Shown one piece after another: positions 48,772-58,359 of a stretch of 64,000 bases of DNA. Position 1 is the first letter of the stretch, and each line of letters starts with the position of its first letter. Location of the stretch: contig NZ_JAVAMS010000003.1 in NCBI RefSeq assembly GCF_030730945.1, forward strand, positions 313,856 to 377,855, given 5' to 3'. The stretch comes from Aurantiacibacter poecillastricola (lineage in GTDB: Bacteria; Pseudomonadota; Alphaproteobacteria; Sphingomonadales; Sphingomonadaceae). Under the pieces are notes generated by a model. The model was not told the DNA's origin. It worked only from the letters and a program-made list of their open reading frames with translations, and did not search any database. The translations under genes were made by a program, and so were the position numbers.

Positions 48772-49950
48772 CTACCCCTCCACCGCCGCCTCCGCCTCGG
48801 CGACATTCGCCGCCACCAGCGCCTCGTGGTACGCTACCACCGCGCGAGTGACTTCCTGCATCATCTGCATCCGCTCGATTGTCGGGCGCCTTGTCACGCC
48901 GATCATCACCGCGACGGCGTAGGCCGAGGAGTCCGGCGCAAACAATACGCCGACGTCGTTGTAACCAGATTGCTGGCCGTTCCAGAACTGCCCGGTACCG
49001 GTCTTGTGGCTCACCACCCAGCCTTCCGGGCGTCCACCCTTCAGGCGACGAGGTCCGCTGCGCGTGTTCGACATGATGGTGAGAAATTTCTCGGCGGTTT
49101 CCTCGGAGAGGACTTCGCCGCGTTCGATGGCGGCGAGAGCGCGGGCGATGCCCAGCGGGGTCGCGCCGTCCACGGGGTCGGCCAGGTAGTTCTCGAAAGC
49201 CCGCTTGCGGCTCTCCTGCGGCACGCGGTCGCGGGCGTCGAAGAAATTGTTCTCGTAGGAATACTCGTCGCGCCACAGCAGGCCCGCGATCGCGCTCTGC
49301 ATCGGTTTCTCGCCGGGGCCGAAGCGGATATCCTCGAGGCCGTTATTCGCCAGCGCCCGCCGCACCGCGCGCGGACCGCCCACGCGCTGGAGGATGGCGT
49401 TGTTGGCGGTGTTGTCGCTTTGCTGGATGGCGCGTTCGATAAGCTCCCCGATGGTCGTCTCCACCGCGCCATCGCGAAGGATTTCCCCGCGGATGGGCTG
49501 GTGGAACAGCGTCAGGTCCTCGCGGCTGACGCGCACCGGCGCATCGAGATCGAGCAGGCCCTTCTCCGCCAACAGCAGCGCAGTGAGCGAGACCCAGGTC
49601 TTGCTAACGCTTTGCTGCGGGAACAGTTCGGTCTCGTTGTATCCGGTGCTCCAGCCTGCATCGACATCGAGCACGGCAATGCCCATCGAGCCGCCGAAAT
49701 CCTCGCCGATCGCCTTGATCCGCTCGGCAAGCTGCTCGCGGGCCTTCTCCACTTGCGGGTCGACTTCGACGACTTCCGGCTCGGGCTCAGGTTCCACTTC
49801 GGGCTCCGCTTCGATCACTTCCTCGGCTTGCGCGGCGCGCACGTCCTCGCCCCATGACACGCCGTAAGGCGCTCGCGGATTTTCGGCTGAACCGCAGGCT
49901 GCAAGAGTGAGAGCGGCGATGGCGGGAATGATCGTTCGAGTCAGGGTCAC
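48772..49950 (-). CDS. Class A beta-lactamase-like serine hydrolase lipoprotein
   Basis: A 392-residue protein. A GTG start at 49950 gives a lipoprotein signal (…ALTLAAC, lipid on C19), followed by an acidic/proline linker (~residues 43-66) and a penicillin-binding fold. Visible motifs are SVSK (S114, K117), SDN (178-180) and KTG (316-318). The region between SDN and KTG is about 34 residues longer than in classical class A enzymes, and I find no clean ExxLN omega-loop motif (E166 equivalent uncertain). It may be an atypical beta-lactamase or a peptidoglycan enzyme; resistance should not be assumed. Confidence 0.82.
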   Translation of the reverse strand: MTLTRTIIPAIAALTLAACGSAENPRAPYGVSWGEDVRAAQAEEVIEAEPEVEPEPEPEVVEVDPQVEKAREQLAERIKAIGEDFGGSMGIAVLDVDAGWSTGYNETELFPQQSVSKTWVSLTALLLAEKGLLDLDAPVRVSREDLTLFHQPIRGEILRDGAVETTIGELIERAIQQSDNTANNAILQRVGGPRAVRRALANNGLEDIRFGPGEKPMQSAIAGLLWRDEYSYENNFFDARDRVPQESRKRAFENYLADPVDGATPLGIARALAAIERGEVLSEETAEKFLTIMSNTRSGPRRLKGGRPEGWVVSHKTGTGQFWNGQQSGYNDVGVLFAPDSSAYAVAVMIGVTRRPTIERMQMMQEVTRAVVAYHEALVAANVAEAEAAVEG

Positions 49951-50026
49951 GTGTCTGTAATGGCCAGTCTGGCGGGAGTGTCCCGGAAAGCTGTGAAAAA
50001 ACGAGGCTATGGGCGACAGGGGGCCG

Positions 50027-50923
50027 TCAGCCGGAGCGCAATTCCTCGGCCAGCAAGCGAAACTCGTCCGAGCGCGGCGAGTTGGCGCGCCACACCAGCG
50101 CAATCTCGCGACTGGTCTGGCTGCCCTTGAGTGGGCGGGCGACCACGTCGGTCTCGTGCAATATGCCCGCCTCGATGGCCATTTCCGGCAGCATGGTGAC
50201 GCCAAGGCCATTATCGACCATCTGCACCAGCGTGTGCAGGCTGGTGCCTATCATGGTGGCACTGGCGTTCAGTTCAGGCCGGTTGCAGGCGGCCAGCGCG
50301 TGTTCCTTCAGGCAGTGCCCGTCCTCCAGCAGCAGCAGGCGTCCCTCGTCGATCATCGCGGGTGCAATCTCGGCGGGTGGATCGCGCGGGTCGTCCTTGG
50401 GGAAGGCGACATAGAGGTTGTCCCGGCAGATGGTCGCCTTTTCCACTTCGCCCGTGGCGAAGGGGAGGGCGAGCAGCACGCAATCGGCGCGGCCATGATG
50501 CAGCGATTCAAGCGCCTGGTCGCTGGTTTCCTCGCGCAGAAACAGCCTCAGTTGCGGGCGTTCCTTGCGCAGGCGCGGCAGGATGCGCGGGAGCAGGAAG
50601 GGCGCTATGGTGGGGATCACGCTCATGCGCAATTCGCCCGAAAGCGGCTTGCCCGCGGCCTGCACCAGTTCGGCCAGTTCCTCCGCCTCGCGCAGCACGC
50701 GGTGCGCCTTCTCCACCACCGAATTGCCGAGCGGGGTGAAACGCACGACCCGGCGACTGCGCTCGACCAGCGTGACGCCCAGCAACGATTCGAGTTCGCG
50801 AATCCCCGCCGAAAGGGTGGACTGAGAGACGAAGCTGGCCTCTGCGGCGCGGCCGAAATGCTGCTGCTCGTGCAGCGACACGAGATATTGCAACTGCTTG
50901 ATGGTGGGGAGGTAAGTGCTCAA
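50027..50923 (-). CDS. oxyR: Hydrogen peroxide-sensing LysR-type regulator OxyR
   Basis: A 298-residue LysR-type regulator. The N-terminal winged helix is IKQLQYLVSLHEQQHFGRAAEASFVSQSTLS. The redox cysteines are in LLLLEDGHCLKEHALAAC, with eight residues between them as in C199/C208 of E. coli OxyR. The start is a TTG at 50923 overlapping the rnd stop (TTGA), so it is translated with rnd rather than beside a catalase gene. Confidence 0.93.
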   Translation of the reverse strand: MSTYLPTIKQLQYLVSLHEQQHFGRAAEASFVSQSTLSAGIRELESLLGVTLVERSRRVVRFTPLGNSVVEKAHRVLREAEELAELVQAAGKPLSGELRMSVIPTIAPFLLPRILPRLRKERPQLRLFLREETSDQALESLHHGRADCVLLALPFATGEVEKATICRDNLYVAFPKDDPRDPPAEIAPAMIDEGRLLLLEDGHCLKEHALAACNRPELNASATMIGTSLHTLVQMVDNGLGVTMLPEMAIEAGILHETDVVARPLKGSQTSREIALVWRANSPRSDEFRLLAEELRSG

Positions 50924-52101
50924 TCCGCCATCTCGGCATCGTCGATATGGGTCATCTTCAGACGGCCCTTCTCGACCGCGAAGGCCAGCTTGCCTTCCAC
51001 GAGGTCCAGCGCGTCCTTGCCGAACACCTCGAAGCGCCAGCCTTCCAGCACCGGCAGCTTGCGCACGCCAGCTGCCAGCGCCTCCAGCTCGTCGGATCGG
51101 GTGAGGAGGCGGGAGGCCACGTCGATCTCGCGGCTGCGAATCTTCAGCAGCAGCTTGAGGAGGTCTGCCACCAGCGCGCCTTCCTTGCCCAGCGGAGCGC
51201 CGCGCTTGGCTTTCTCCGGCATCTCGCTCTGGTCGAGCGGTTCGGCCTTGTCGATGACGCGCATCAAGCGCTTGCCGATGTCGTTTTCCTTCCACGCATT
51301 GGAGAGCCCTCGTACCTTGGCGAGGTCGGCCTGCTTTTTCGGTGGATGGCTGGCGATGTCGGCCAGCGTCTCGTCGCGGATGATGCGACCGCGCGGAATG
51401 TTCTTGTCCTGCGCCTCGGTCTCGCGCCAGGCGGCGAGTGCCTTCAGCCGCCCGAGCACCGCAGGGTTACGGCCGGGCGAGCGAATGCGCTTCCACGCCA
51501 CATCGAGGTCGTTGGCGTAGTTGGAGGGGTCCGCCAGCTTCTCCATCTCCGCGTTCAGCCAGTGGCCGCGATCGGTCTTGATCAGCTTGTTCAGGATCTT
51601 GGGAAAGATGCGGGCAAGGTAGGTGACGTCGCCGATGGCGTATTCGATCTGCCGCTCGGTCAGCGGGCGGCGGCTCCAGTCGGTGAAGCGGGCGCCCTTG
51701 TCGATGGTCTTGTTGAGCCAGCTCTCCACGAGGTTGGCATAGCCGATCTGTTCGGACTGGCTGATCGCCATCATCGCGATCTGCGTGTCGAAGATGGGAT
51801 GCGGCGTCTTGCCGGTGAGGTTGTAGATGATCTCCACGTCCTGCCCGCCGGCGTGGAAAATCTTCAGCACGTCCTCATTATTTGTCAGCAGGTCCAGCAG
51901 CGGGGTGAGATCGAGGCCGTTGGCCAGCGGATCGACCGCGGCGGCCTCCTCCTCGTTCCCGATCTGGATCAGGCAGAGCAAAGGGTAATAGGTGTTCTCG
52001 CGCATGAATTCGGTGTCGACGCATACGAATTCGTGTTTCGCGAGGCGCTCGCACAGTTGGGCAAGCGTATCGGTATCGGTAATCAGGGGATGGATCTGCA
52101 T
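50920..52101 (-). CDS. rnd: Ribonuclease D
   Basis: A 393-residue 3'-5' exonuclease. DEDDy motifs: [21 protein letters not shown] and YAIGDVTYL. An HRDC domain lies in the second half. It trims tRNA 3' ends and other small RNAs. It is followed by oxyR with a four-base overlap and is divergent from aspS (167 bases). Confidence 0.94.
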   Translation of the reverse strand: MQIHPLITDTDTLAQLCERLAKHEFVCVDTEFMRENTYYPLLCLIQIGNEEEAAAVDPLANGLDLTPLLDLLTNNEDVLKIFHAGGQDVEIIYNLTGKTPHPIFDTQIAMMAISQSEQIGYANLVESWLNKTIDKGARFTDWSRRPLTERQIEYAIGDVTYLARIFPKILNKLIKTDRGHWLNAEMEKLADPSNYANDLDVAWKRIRSPGRNPAVLGRLKALAAWRETEAQDKNIPRGRIIRDETLADIASHPPKKQADLAKVRGLSNAWKENDIGKRLMRVIDKAEPLDQSEMPEKAKRGAPLGKEGALVADLLKLLLKIRSREIDVASRLLTRSDELEALAAGVRKLPVLEGWRFEVFGKDALDLVEGKLAFAVEKGRLKMTHIDDAEMAD

Positions 52102-52268
52102 TCGTCTTCTTTTCGTTCTGTGGCCGGTTCACCGACCTGCGGCCCGACGGCGCCTCCTTGACAAAAGGCCCCGCTTCGCCTGTTAGCGCGCGCACGATAT
52201 CTGGCGCTGTCGCCGTGCATCGCCCGCGCGCCCTTAGCGCCATAACCTGCCAGATGAAAAGAGTCCCC

Positions 52269-54116
52269 ATGCACGCCTATCGTACCCACAACTGCGCTCA
52301 GCTCTCGAAAGAGAATGTCGGCGAGACCGTCCGCCTCTCGGGCTGGATCCATCGCAAGCGCGACCACGGCGGCGTGCTGTTCGTGGACCTGCGCGACCAT
52401 TACGGCATCACGCAGGTGGTGGCGGACGAGGACAGCCCTGCGCTCGAAATGCTCGATTCGCTGAAGCTGGAAAGCGTCGTCACCATCGATGGCGAGGTGA
52501 AGGCGCGCGACGAGGCGGCGGTGAATTCGAATTTGCCGACTGGCGAGATCGAGGTCTTCGCCCGCTCAGTCACCGTGCAAAGCCATGCGAACGAGCTGCC
52601 GCTGATCGTGAACTCGGCGGAGGATTATCCCGAGGATACGCGCCTCAAATATCGCTTCGTCGATCTTCGCCGCGAGCGGGTGCACGCGAACATCATGCTG
52701 CGCAACCGCGTGATCACGAGCCTTCGCCGCCGCATGATCGACCAGGGCTTCAGCGAATTCCAGACGCCGATCCTTGGCGCCTCCAGCCCGGAAGGCGCGC
52801 GCGACTACCTCGTGCCGAGCCGCCTGCATCCCGGCAAATTCTACGCGCTGCCGCAGGCGCCGCAGATGTTCAAGCAGCTGCTGATGGTGGCAGGCTTCGA
52901 CCGCTATTTCCAGATCGCCCCGTGCTTCCGCGACGAGGACCTGCGCGCCGACCGCTCGCCGGAATTTTACCAGCTCGACTTCGAGATGAGCTTCGTAACG
53001 CAGGAAGACGTGTTCAACGCCATCGAGCCGGTGCTGGCAGGCGTGTTCGAGGAATTCTCCGGCGGCAAGAGCGTGACGCCCGCAGGCGAATTCCCGCGCA
53101 TCCCCTATGCCGAGGCGATGCTGAAATATGGTTCGGACAAGCCGGACCTGCGCAACCCGATCCTGATCTCGGACGTCTCCGTGCATTTTGAAAAGAGCGG
53201 CTTCGGCATTTTCGAGAAGATCGTGGGCGGCGGCGGCGTGGTGCGTGCCATTCCTGCGCCGAACACCAATGAAAAGAGCCGCAAGTTCTTCGACGAGATG
53301 AACGACTGGGCGCGCAAGGAAGGCTTCTCCGGCCTTGGCTATGTCACCCGCAAGCAAGGCGAGTTCGGCGGGCCCATCGCCAAGAATCACGGCCCCGAGA
53401 ACATGCAGAAGATTTACGACGAGCTCGGCCTCGGCGAGAATGACGGCCTGTTCTTCGCCGCGGGCAAGGAAAAGGAAGCCGTCAAGCTGGCAGGCGCTGC
53501 ACGCACGCGCGTGGGCGAGCAGCTCGAGCTGATCGAGCCGGGTTGCTTCAAGTTCTGCTGGATCGTCGATTTCCCCATGTTCGAGTGGGACGAGGATCTG
53601 AAGAAGATCGACTTCAGCCACAATCCCTTCTCCATGCCGCAGGGCGAGATGGAAGCGCTGGAGAATACCGATCCGCTGGAGATCAAGGCGTGGCAATACG
53701 ACATCGTGTGCAACGGCTACGAGCTCAGCTCCGGTGCCATTCGTAACCACCGTCCGGACATCATGTACAAGGCGTTCGAGATCGCGGGCTATTCGCAGGA
53801 AGAGGTGGACGCGAACTTCTCCGGCATGATCGAGGCGTTCAAGCTGGGCGCGCCGCCGCATGGCGGCTCGGCTCCCGGTATCGATCGCATCGTGATGCTG
53901 CTGGCGGACGAGCCGAACATTCGCGAGGTGATTGCCTTCCCGCTCAACCAGCGTGCGCAGGACCTCATGATGGGCGCGCCAAGTCCCGTGTCGCAGCGCC
54001 AGTTGCGCGACGTGCACATCCGCCTGACGGGCGAAGCTCTGGAGACGCAGAAGGAAGCCAGCGAGGCGGAGAAGGCGGACGTGAATTCCAATGCCTCCGC
54101 ACGCGACATGCGCTGA
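52269..54116 (+). CDS. aspS: Aspartyl-tRNA synthetase
   Basis: A 615-residue class IIb synthetase. It has an N-terminal OB anticodon-binding domain ([21 protein letters not shown]), class II motif 2 [18 protein letters not shown], a bacterial GAD insertion, and motif 3 [19 protein letters not shown]. The ATG at 52269 is chosen by the family N terminus [12 protein letters not shown] 52254 is also possible. Whether it is discriminating or also charges tRNA-Asn was not determined. Confidence 0.97.
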   Translation: MHAYRTHNCAQLSKENVGETVRLSGWIHRKRDHGGVLFVDLRDHYGITQVVADEDSPALEMLDSLKLESVVTIDGEVKARDEAAVNSNLPTGEIEVFARSVTVQSHANELPLIVNSAEDYPEDTRLKYRFVDLRRERVHANIMLRNRVITSLRRRMIDQGFSEFQTPILGASSPEGARDYLVPSRLHPGKFYALPQAPQMFKQLLMVAGFDRYFQIAPCFRDEDLRADRSPEFYQLDFEMSFVTQEDVFNAIEPVLAGVFEEFSGGKSVTPAGEFPRIPYAEAMLKYGSDKPDLRNPILISDVSVHFEKSGFGIFEKIVGGGGVVRAIPAPNTNEKSRKFFDEMNDWARKEGFSGLGYVTRKQGEFGGPIAKNHGPENMQKIYDELGLGENDGLFFAAGKEKEAVKLAGAARTRVGEQLELIEPGCFKFCWIVDFPMFEWDEDLKKIDFSHNPFSMPQGEMEALENTDPLEIKAWQYDIVCNGYELSSGAIRNHRPDIMYKAFEIAGYSQEEVDANFSGMIEAFKLGAPPHGGSAPGIDRIVMLLADEPNIREVIAFPLNQRAQDLMMGAPSPVSQRQLRDVHIRLTGEALETQKEASEAEKADVNSNASARDMR

Positions 54117-54120
54117 CACG

Positions 54121-54155
54121 AAAAGGGGCGCGACCCCGTAATGAGATCGCGCCCC
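54121..54155 (-). terminator. Terminator of the PA2169-type gene (minus strand)
   Basis: A nine-base stem GGGGCGCGA/TCGCGCCCC with a 13-base loop. Read on the minus strand it is followed by TTTT, so it serves the gene ending at 54179; it has no T-run on the plus strand, where aspS ends. Confidence 0.7.
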
Positions 54156-54178
54156 GCCTGTTCACTGGATAGCCAGGC

Positions 54179-54613
54179 TCAGTCGTACTGTTCGTCGATC
54201 ATGTCGCCGAAGCGTTCGCCTTCGCTGATTTCCGCGTAACACTGCTGGACCACCGCACGGGACTGCGGATCGAGGTCGTCATCCTCCAGCGCGCTTTCGA
54301 ACTTGCCCTTCAGGTAATCCTCGCCTTCCTCGACGCGCTCCGCCGCCGCCTCGTCGCCGTTTTCGAAGGCGTCGGCGATGGCCATCCAGGTCTGGTGCGC
54401 CTTGCCGGTGAGGGTTCCCTTGGTGACCAGTTCCCCGCCTTGCCGCTGGATCTCGGCATTCAGCGTGGCGACGGTCTGTTCGCGCTGCTCGCGGCGCTGT
54501 TCCAGCGCCCGCTTGAGATGCGGGCTTTTCGCCTTCTCGGCTGCTTTGCGATAGCCTTCGATGGAATCGAAGGCAGTGTCGGTAAGGGACTTGAGAACGG
54601 TATTGGCTGACAT
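54179..54613 (-). CDS. PA2169-family four-helix-bundle protein
   Basis: A 144-residue ferritin-like protein. It begins MSANTVLKSLTDTAFDSIEGYRKAAEKA, with a long heptad-like helix (LKRALEQRREQREQTVATLNAEIQRQGG) and ESALEDDDLDPQSRAVVQQCYAEI, the pattern of the PA2169/DUF2383 family. The ATG at 54613 has AAGGAG upstream. The family is linked to stress and has no proven enzymatic role. Confidence 0.85.
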   Translation of the reverse strand: MSANTVLKSLTDTAFDSIEGYRKAAEKAKSPHLKRALEQRREQREQTVATLNAEIQRQGGELVTKGTLTGKAHQTWMAIADAFENGDEAAAERVEEGEDYLKGKFESALEDDDLDPQSRAVVQQCYAEISEGERFGDMIDEQYD

Positions 54614-54860
54614 GAAAAAATCTCCTTGCTTCAGGTCGTTGTCACAACAACCGCGCATGGGACGGATATTTCCCGGCGACCCCCGCAGGATTGGCTCGGC
54701 CCTCACGTTCGCCCGGGCGCAGACGGGTTGGTGCATTGCCATCGATCACTTGCCCGATCTTATTTGCATGCGATTTGCTGGCGGCAGGGCACTTGCCTTG
54801 CTCGCCTGTGTTCATTAGGGCGAAAGCACCATTCGAAACCCCCAGAGTGAGAGAGTATAC

Positions 54861-55097
54861 ATGAGCGATATCGCCGCACGCGTGAAGAAGATCGTTGTCG
54901 AACATCTCGGCGTCGAGGAAGAGAAGGTGACCCCGGACGCCAGCTTCATCGACGACCTGGGCGCGGACAGCCTCGACATCGTCGAGCTGGTCATGGCGTT
55001 CGAGGAAGAGTTCGGCGTGGAGATCCCCGACGACGCAGCCGAGAAGATCAACACGGTTGGCGACGCCAACAAGTATATCGAGGAACACACCTCTTAA
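54861..55097 (+). CDS. acpP: Acyl carrier protein
   Basis: A 78-residue acidic protein with the phosphopantetheine site [19 protein letters not shown] (S37). It carries acyl chains in fatty acid synthesis. fabF lies 98 bases downstream, the usual order. Confidence 0.97.
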   Translation: MSDIAARVKKIVVEHLGVEEEKVTPDASFIDDLGADSLDIVELVMAFEEEFGVEIPDDAAEKINTVGDANKYIEEHTS

Positions 55098-55195
55098 CGG
55101 ACCACCCGCCTCGTTCGCGGAAGGTCTCCCCGGACGCGGACGGGGTTGGAAGGCTCGGCCGGTAAGGCTGGGCCTTTCCTGATTGGAGAGAGATT

Positions 55196-56458
55196 ATGCG
55201 GCGCGTTGTCGTCACCGGCCTTGGCCTCGTCACCCCGCTGGGCGGCGACGTCGAGACGACCTGGAAAAACTTGCTGGCAGGCGAAAGCGGGATCGCCACG
55301 ATCACCCGCTTCGATACCGAGGGCCAGAAGTGTACCATCGCGGGCGAGGTAAAGCCTGCCGATCACCCCTGGGGATTCGATCCCGACAAGCGGGTGGACA
55401 CGAAGGTGCAGAGGCAGGTCGATCCGTTCATCATCTACGGTATCGACGCCGCCGGGCAGGCGCTGGAAGATGCCGGCCTTACCGACATGGACGAGGAGAC
55501 GAAGCTTCGCGCCGGTTGCTCCATCGGATCGGGCATTGGCGGCCTGCCGGGGATCGAGCTCGAATCGATCAACCTGCACGAACGCGGTCCGGGCCGGGTG
55601 AGCCCGCACTTCGTTCACGGGCGGCTGATCAACCTCATCAGCGGGCAGGTCAGCATCAAGTACGGCCTGATGGGGCCGAACCATGCCGTGGTGACGGCTT
55701 GCTCCACCGGCGCGCATTCGATTGGCGATGCCGCGCGCATGATCGCGCTGGACGATGCGGACATCATGCTGGCCGGCGGCGCGGAAGGCACGATCAACCC
55801 GCTGGGCGTGGCCGGTTTCGCGCAGGCCCGCGCGCTCAACACCAGCTATAACGACCGCCCGACCGAAGCGAGCCGTCCCTACGACAAGGACCGCGAGGGC
55901 TTCGTCATGGGCGAGGGTGCGGGCGTCGTCGTGCTTGAAGAGTACGAGCATGCGAAAGCCCGCGGCGCGAAGATCTATGCCGAGGTCGTGGGCTACGGCC
56001 TGTCGGGTGACGCCTATCACGTCACCGCCCCGCATCCAGAAGGCAAGGGCGCGGAAAACGCCATGCGCATGGCGATCCGCAAGTCGGGCCTCGACGCGTC
56101 GGACATCGACTACGTCAACGCCCACGGCACCTCCACGATGGCCGACACCATCGAACTGGCGGCGGTCAAGCGGGTGCTGGGCGACGATCTTGGCGGCGCT
56201 TCGATGAGCAGCACCAAGTCCGCCATCGGCCACCTGCTGGGCGGTGCGGGCGCGGTGGAGAGCATCTTCTGCATCCTCGCCATGCGCGACCAGGTGGTGC
56301 CGCCCACGCTCAACCTCACCAATCCGGACGAGGGCACCGAGGGCGTCGACCTCGTACCGCTCACCGCGAAAAAGCGGGAAGTGAACGCAGTGCTCAACAA
56401 CAGCTTCGGCTTTGGTGGCACCAATGCCTCGCTGATCATGAAGCGCGTCGAGGACTAG
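55196..56458 (+). CDS. fabF: 3-oxoacyl-[acyl-carrier-protein] synthase II
   Basis: A 420-residue condensing enzyme. The catalytic triad is visible: C169 in VTACSTGAHS, H310 in VNAHGTSTM, and H346 in SAIGHLLGGAGAVE. NSFGFGGTN lies near the C terminus. It elongates acyl-ACP and, with AcpP upstream and FabZ elsewhere in the window, forms part of fatty acid synthesis. Confidence 0.97.
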   Translation: MRRVVVTGLGLVTPLGGDVETTWKNLLAGESGIATITRFDTEGQKCTIAGEVKPADHPWGFDPDKRVDTKVQRQVDPFIIYGIDAAGQALEDAGLTDMDEETKLRAGCSIGSGIGGLPGIELESINLHERGPGRVSPHFVHGRLINLISGQVSIKYGLMGPNHAVVTACSTGAHSIGDAARMIALDDADIMLAGGAEGTINPLGVAGFAQARALNTSYNDRPTEASRPYDKDREGFVMGEGAGVVVLEEYEHAKARGAKIYAEVVGYGLSGDAYHVTAPHPEGKGAENAMRMAIRKSGLDASDIDYVNAHGTSTMADTIELAAVKRVLGDDLGGASMSSTKSAIGHLLGGAGAVESIFCILAMRDQVVPPTLNLTNPDEGTEGVDLVPLTAKKREVNAVLNNSFGFGGTNASLIMKRVED

Positions 56459-56471
56459 GAGCGAGAAGCGC

Positions 56472-57443
56472 ATGAAAAAGCTGCTGGCGACCATTGTCGC
56501 GCTGGGCATCCTGGCGGTGGCAGTCGTCGGCGGCTGGTTCGCGCTCGGCTGGTATGGCGGTGCGCAGGTGGAGGAGGAGACGGCCTTCATCGTCCCCTCC
56601 GGCGCCACCCTCACCTCGGTCGCCGGCAAGCTGGAAGAGGAGGGCCTGATCGGCTCTGCCGACAGCTTCCTTCTGCGCGCCAAGGTGCTGGGCAGCGGGG
56701 ATCCCATCAAGGCGGGCGAATTCCTGCTGACGGCAGGCATCAGCAACGCCGGGATCCTGGACCACTTGCAGCATGGCGACGTCATCCGCCGCTTCGTGAC
56801 AATCCCCGAAGGCACGCCATCGGTAATCGTGCACGACATCCTGATGGCGGAAGACCTGCTGGTAGGCGAAATTCCGGTACCCGATGAAGGCAGCGTGCTG
56901 CCCGAAAGCTACGATTTCGAACGGGGGGAGGAGCGCGTGGCCGTGCTCGCCCGCATGCAGCGCGCCATGGACGAGACGATCGCCGAACTCTGGCCGCAGC
57001 GCTCGGACCGCACCGTGGCGAACACTCCCGAGGAAGCGGTTATTCTCGCCTCCATCGTGGAGAAGGAAACGGGCGTTCCGGAAGAGCGGCGCATGGTGGC
57101 GGGTCTCTATTCCAATCGCATCCGGCAGGGCATCTTCCTGCAGGCCGACCCGACGATCATCTATCCGATCACGCGCGGGCGCCCGCTGGGTCGTCGCATA
57201 CGCCAGTCGGAGATCGCCGACATCAACGACTACAACACCTACCAGATGGCCGGGCTGCCCTCCGGCCCCATCACCAATCCCGGCCGCGCCAGCATCGAGG
57301 CGGTGCTCAACCCGGCGGAGACGGACGCGGTATTCATGGTCGCCGATGGCAGCGGTGGGCATGAATTCAACGACACGTTGCAGGAGCATAACGAGGCCGT
57401 CGAACGCTGGTTCGCCCTGCGCAGGGAACGGGGGGAGATGTAG
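56472..57443 (+). CDS. mltG: Endolytic murein transglycosylase MltG
   Basis: A 323-residue protein with an N-terminal membrane helix (LLATIVALGILAVAVVGGWFAL), a LysM-like region and the YceG domain. The catalytic segment is ILASIVEKETGVPEER with E197; NRIRQGIFLQADPTIIY and YNTYQMAGLPSGPITNPG follow. It cuts nascent glycan strands in the periplasm. It follows fabF by 13 bases, a common pairing. Confidence 0.95.
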   Translation: MKKLLATIVALGILAVAVVGGWFALGWYGGAQVEEETAFIVPSGATLTSVAGKLEEEGLIGSADSFLLRAKVLGSGDPIKAGEFLLTAGISNAGILDHLQHGDVIRRFVTIPEGTPSVIVHDILMAEDLLVGEIPVPDEGSVLPESYDFERGEERVAVLARMQRAMDETIAELWPQRSDRTVANTPEEAVILASIVEKETGVPEERRMVAGLYSNRIRQGIFLQADPTIIYPITRGRPLGRRIRQSEIADINDYNTYQMAGLPSGPITNPGRASIEAVLNPAETDAVFMVADGSGGHEFNDTLQEHNEAVERWFALRRERGEM

Positions 57444-57976
57444 TGGAGGGCGGCCCAGCGCCCCTCATCGTCACCGCCGAGATGCCGCCCGATCTCTACA
57501 GCTGGGCCAACCAGTTGCGGCAGGACCATTTCCCGCCCGAGCGCAATTACCTCAAGGCCCACGTCACCCTGTTCCACGCCCTGCCGCCCAGCTGCGAGGG
57601 GGAACTGCGCGACTGCCTCAAGCAGCTCGCGAAGGACAATCCGCCCGTGCCCGCGCGGTTGGCAGGCGTGATGAAGCTGGGGAAGGGCACTGCGCTCAAG
57701 CTGGAGAGCGAGGGCATGATCGCCATCTGGCGCGAGCTGGCGGATCGTCTCCACGGCATGCTCACCCCGCAGGACGAGCATAAGCCGCGCCTTCACGTCA
57801 CCGTGCAGAACAAGGTCAGTATCGAGGAAGCAAAGGCCCTCCAGGCGCAGCTCGCGCCGCAGGTTCAGCCGCGCGACTTCGCCTTCACGGGTCTCCAGAT
57901 GCACGCCTACCGCGGCGGTCCGTGGGAAGAACTGGGTCGCTATTCCTTCCGCGGAGCGCCGTCGAAAGGGCGCTGA
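57443..57976 (+). CDS. 2'-5' RNA ligase family protein (2H phosphoesterase)
   Basis: A 177-residue protein with two HxT motifs, HVTLFHALP and HVTVQNKV, that form the paired active site of 2H phosphoesterases. The start is GTG at 57443 overlapping the mltG stop by one base. The biological substrate of such bacterial proteins is unclear; cyclic phosphodiesterase activity on RNA ends is the best guess. Confidence 0.87.
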   Translation: MEGGPAPLIVTAEMPPDLYSWANQLRQDHFPPERNYLKAHVTLFHALPPSCEGELRDCLKQLAKDNPPVPARLAGVMKLGKGTALKLESEGMIAIWRELADRLHGMLTPQDEHKPRLHVTVQNKVSIEEAKALQAQLAPQVQPRDFAFTGLQMHAYRGGPWEELGRYSFRGAPSKGR

Positions 57977-58104
57977 ACGGGCGTGCCGGGCGGGGTGTGC
58001 CCACGGCCGGTCGAAAGAGGCAAATGGCAGGTTGACCGCGCCGCAAAGCAGACCTAAATGGCGCGCCTCGCCTCCGCCCTTTCGCGGCGTGATGGCTGCC
58101 GGAT

Positions 58105-58181
58105 GGCGGAGTAGCTCAGGTGGTTAGAGCAGCGGAATCATAATCCGCGTGTCGGGGGTTCGAGTCCCTCCTCCGCTACCA
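58105..58181 (+). tRNA. tRNA-Met (anticodon CAT), integration target
   Basis: A 77-base cloverleaf: acceptor GGCGGAG/CTCCGCT (first pair G-T), anticodon stem GCGGA/TCCGC with loop ATCATAA, the T-arm GGGGTTCGAGTCCC, encoded CCA. It looks like the elongator form; initiator features (three G-C pairs in the anticodon stem) are absent. The integrase gene begins 178 bases downstream on the same strand, so its 3' half is the probable attachment site. Confidence 0.95.
58155..58181. other. Candidate attL core (3' end of tRNA-Met)
   Basis: Tyrosine integrases of this type usually recombine in the T-arm and acceptor end of a tRNA gene and restore it. The matching attR copy should be beyond the right edge of the window. 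No second copy is seen within it. Confidence 0.4.
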
Positions 58182-58212
58182 ATCTCGAATCCGCATGGGT
58201 TCGCTTGCTTCC

Positions 58213-58358
58213 GCATGCATCCGTAAAACTCAATTAAAACAGAATGATGTGAGTGATTCGCGTCCGCCTGCGTGCGCATGCATTCGCTTGAAGCCGGATT
58301 TGGTGTGGGGGTATTTTGGGGGTATTTTCCGGGGGTAGCGAAAAGGAGCGATACCCCC
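58213..58358. repeat. Repeat-rich region before the integrase gene
   Basis: GCATGCAT occurs at 58213-58220 and 58276-58283, each near a TCGCTTG heptamer. GGGGGTATTTT is repeated in tandem at 58307-58317 and 58318-58328, GGGGGTA recurs at 58331, and its inverse TACCCCC lies at 58352-58358 overlapping the ribosome-site region of the integrase. These could be integrase arm sites or an operator controlling the integrase. Confidence 0.6.
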
Positions 58359-58359
58359 A

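Noticed and set aside
48772..50211. The beta-lactamase-like gene extended to 50211
   Set aside because: The extra 87 residues are antisense to the oxyR end and would bury the lipoprotein signal peptide; the GTG at 49950 puts it at the N terminus.
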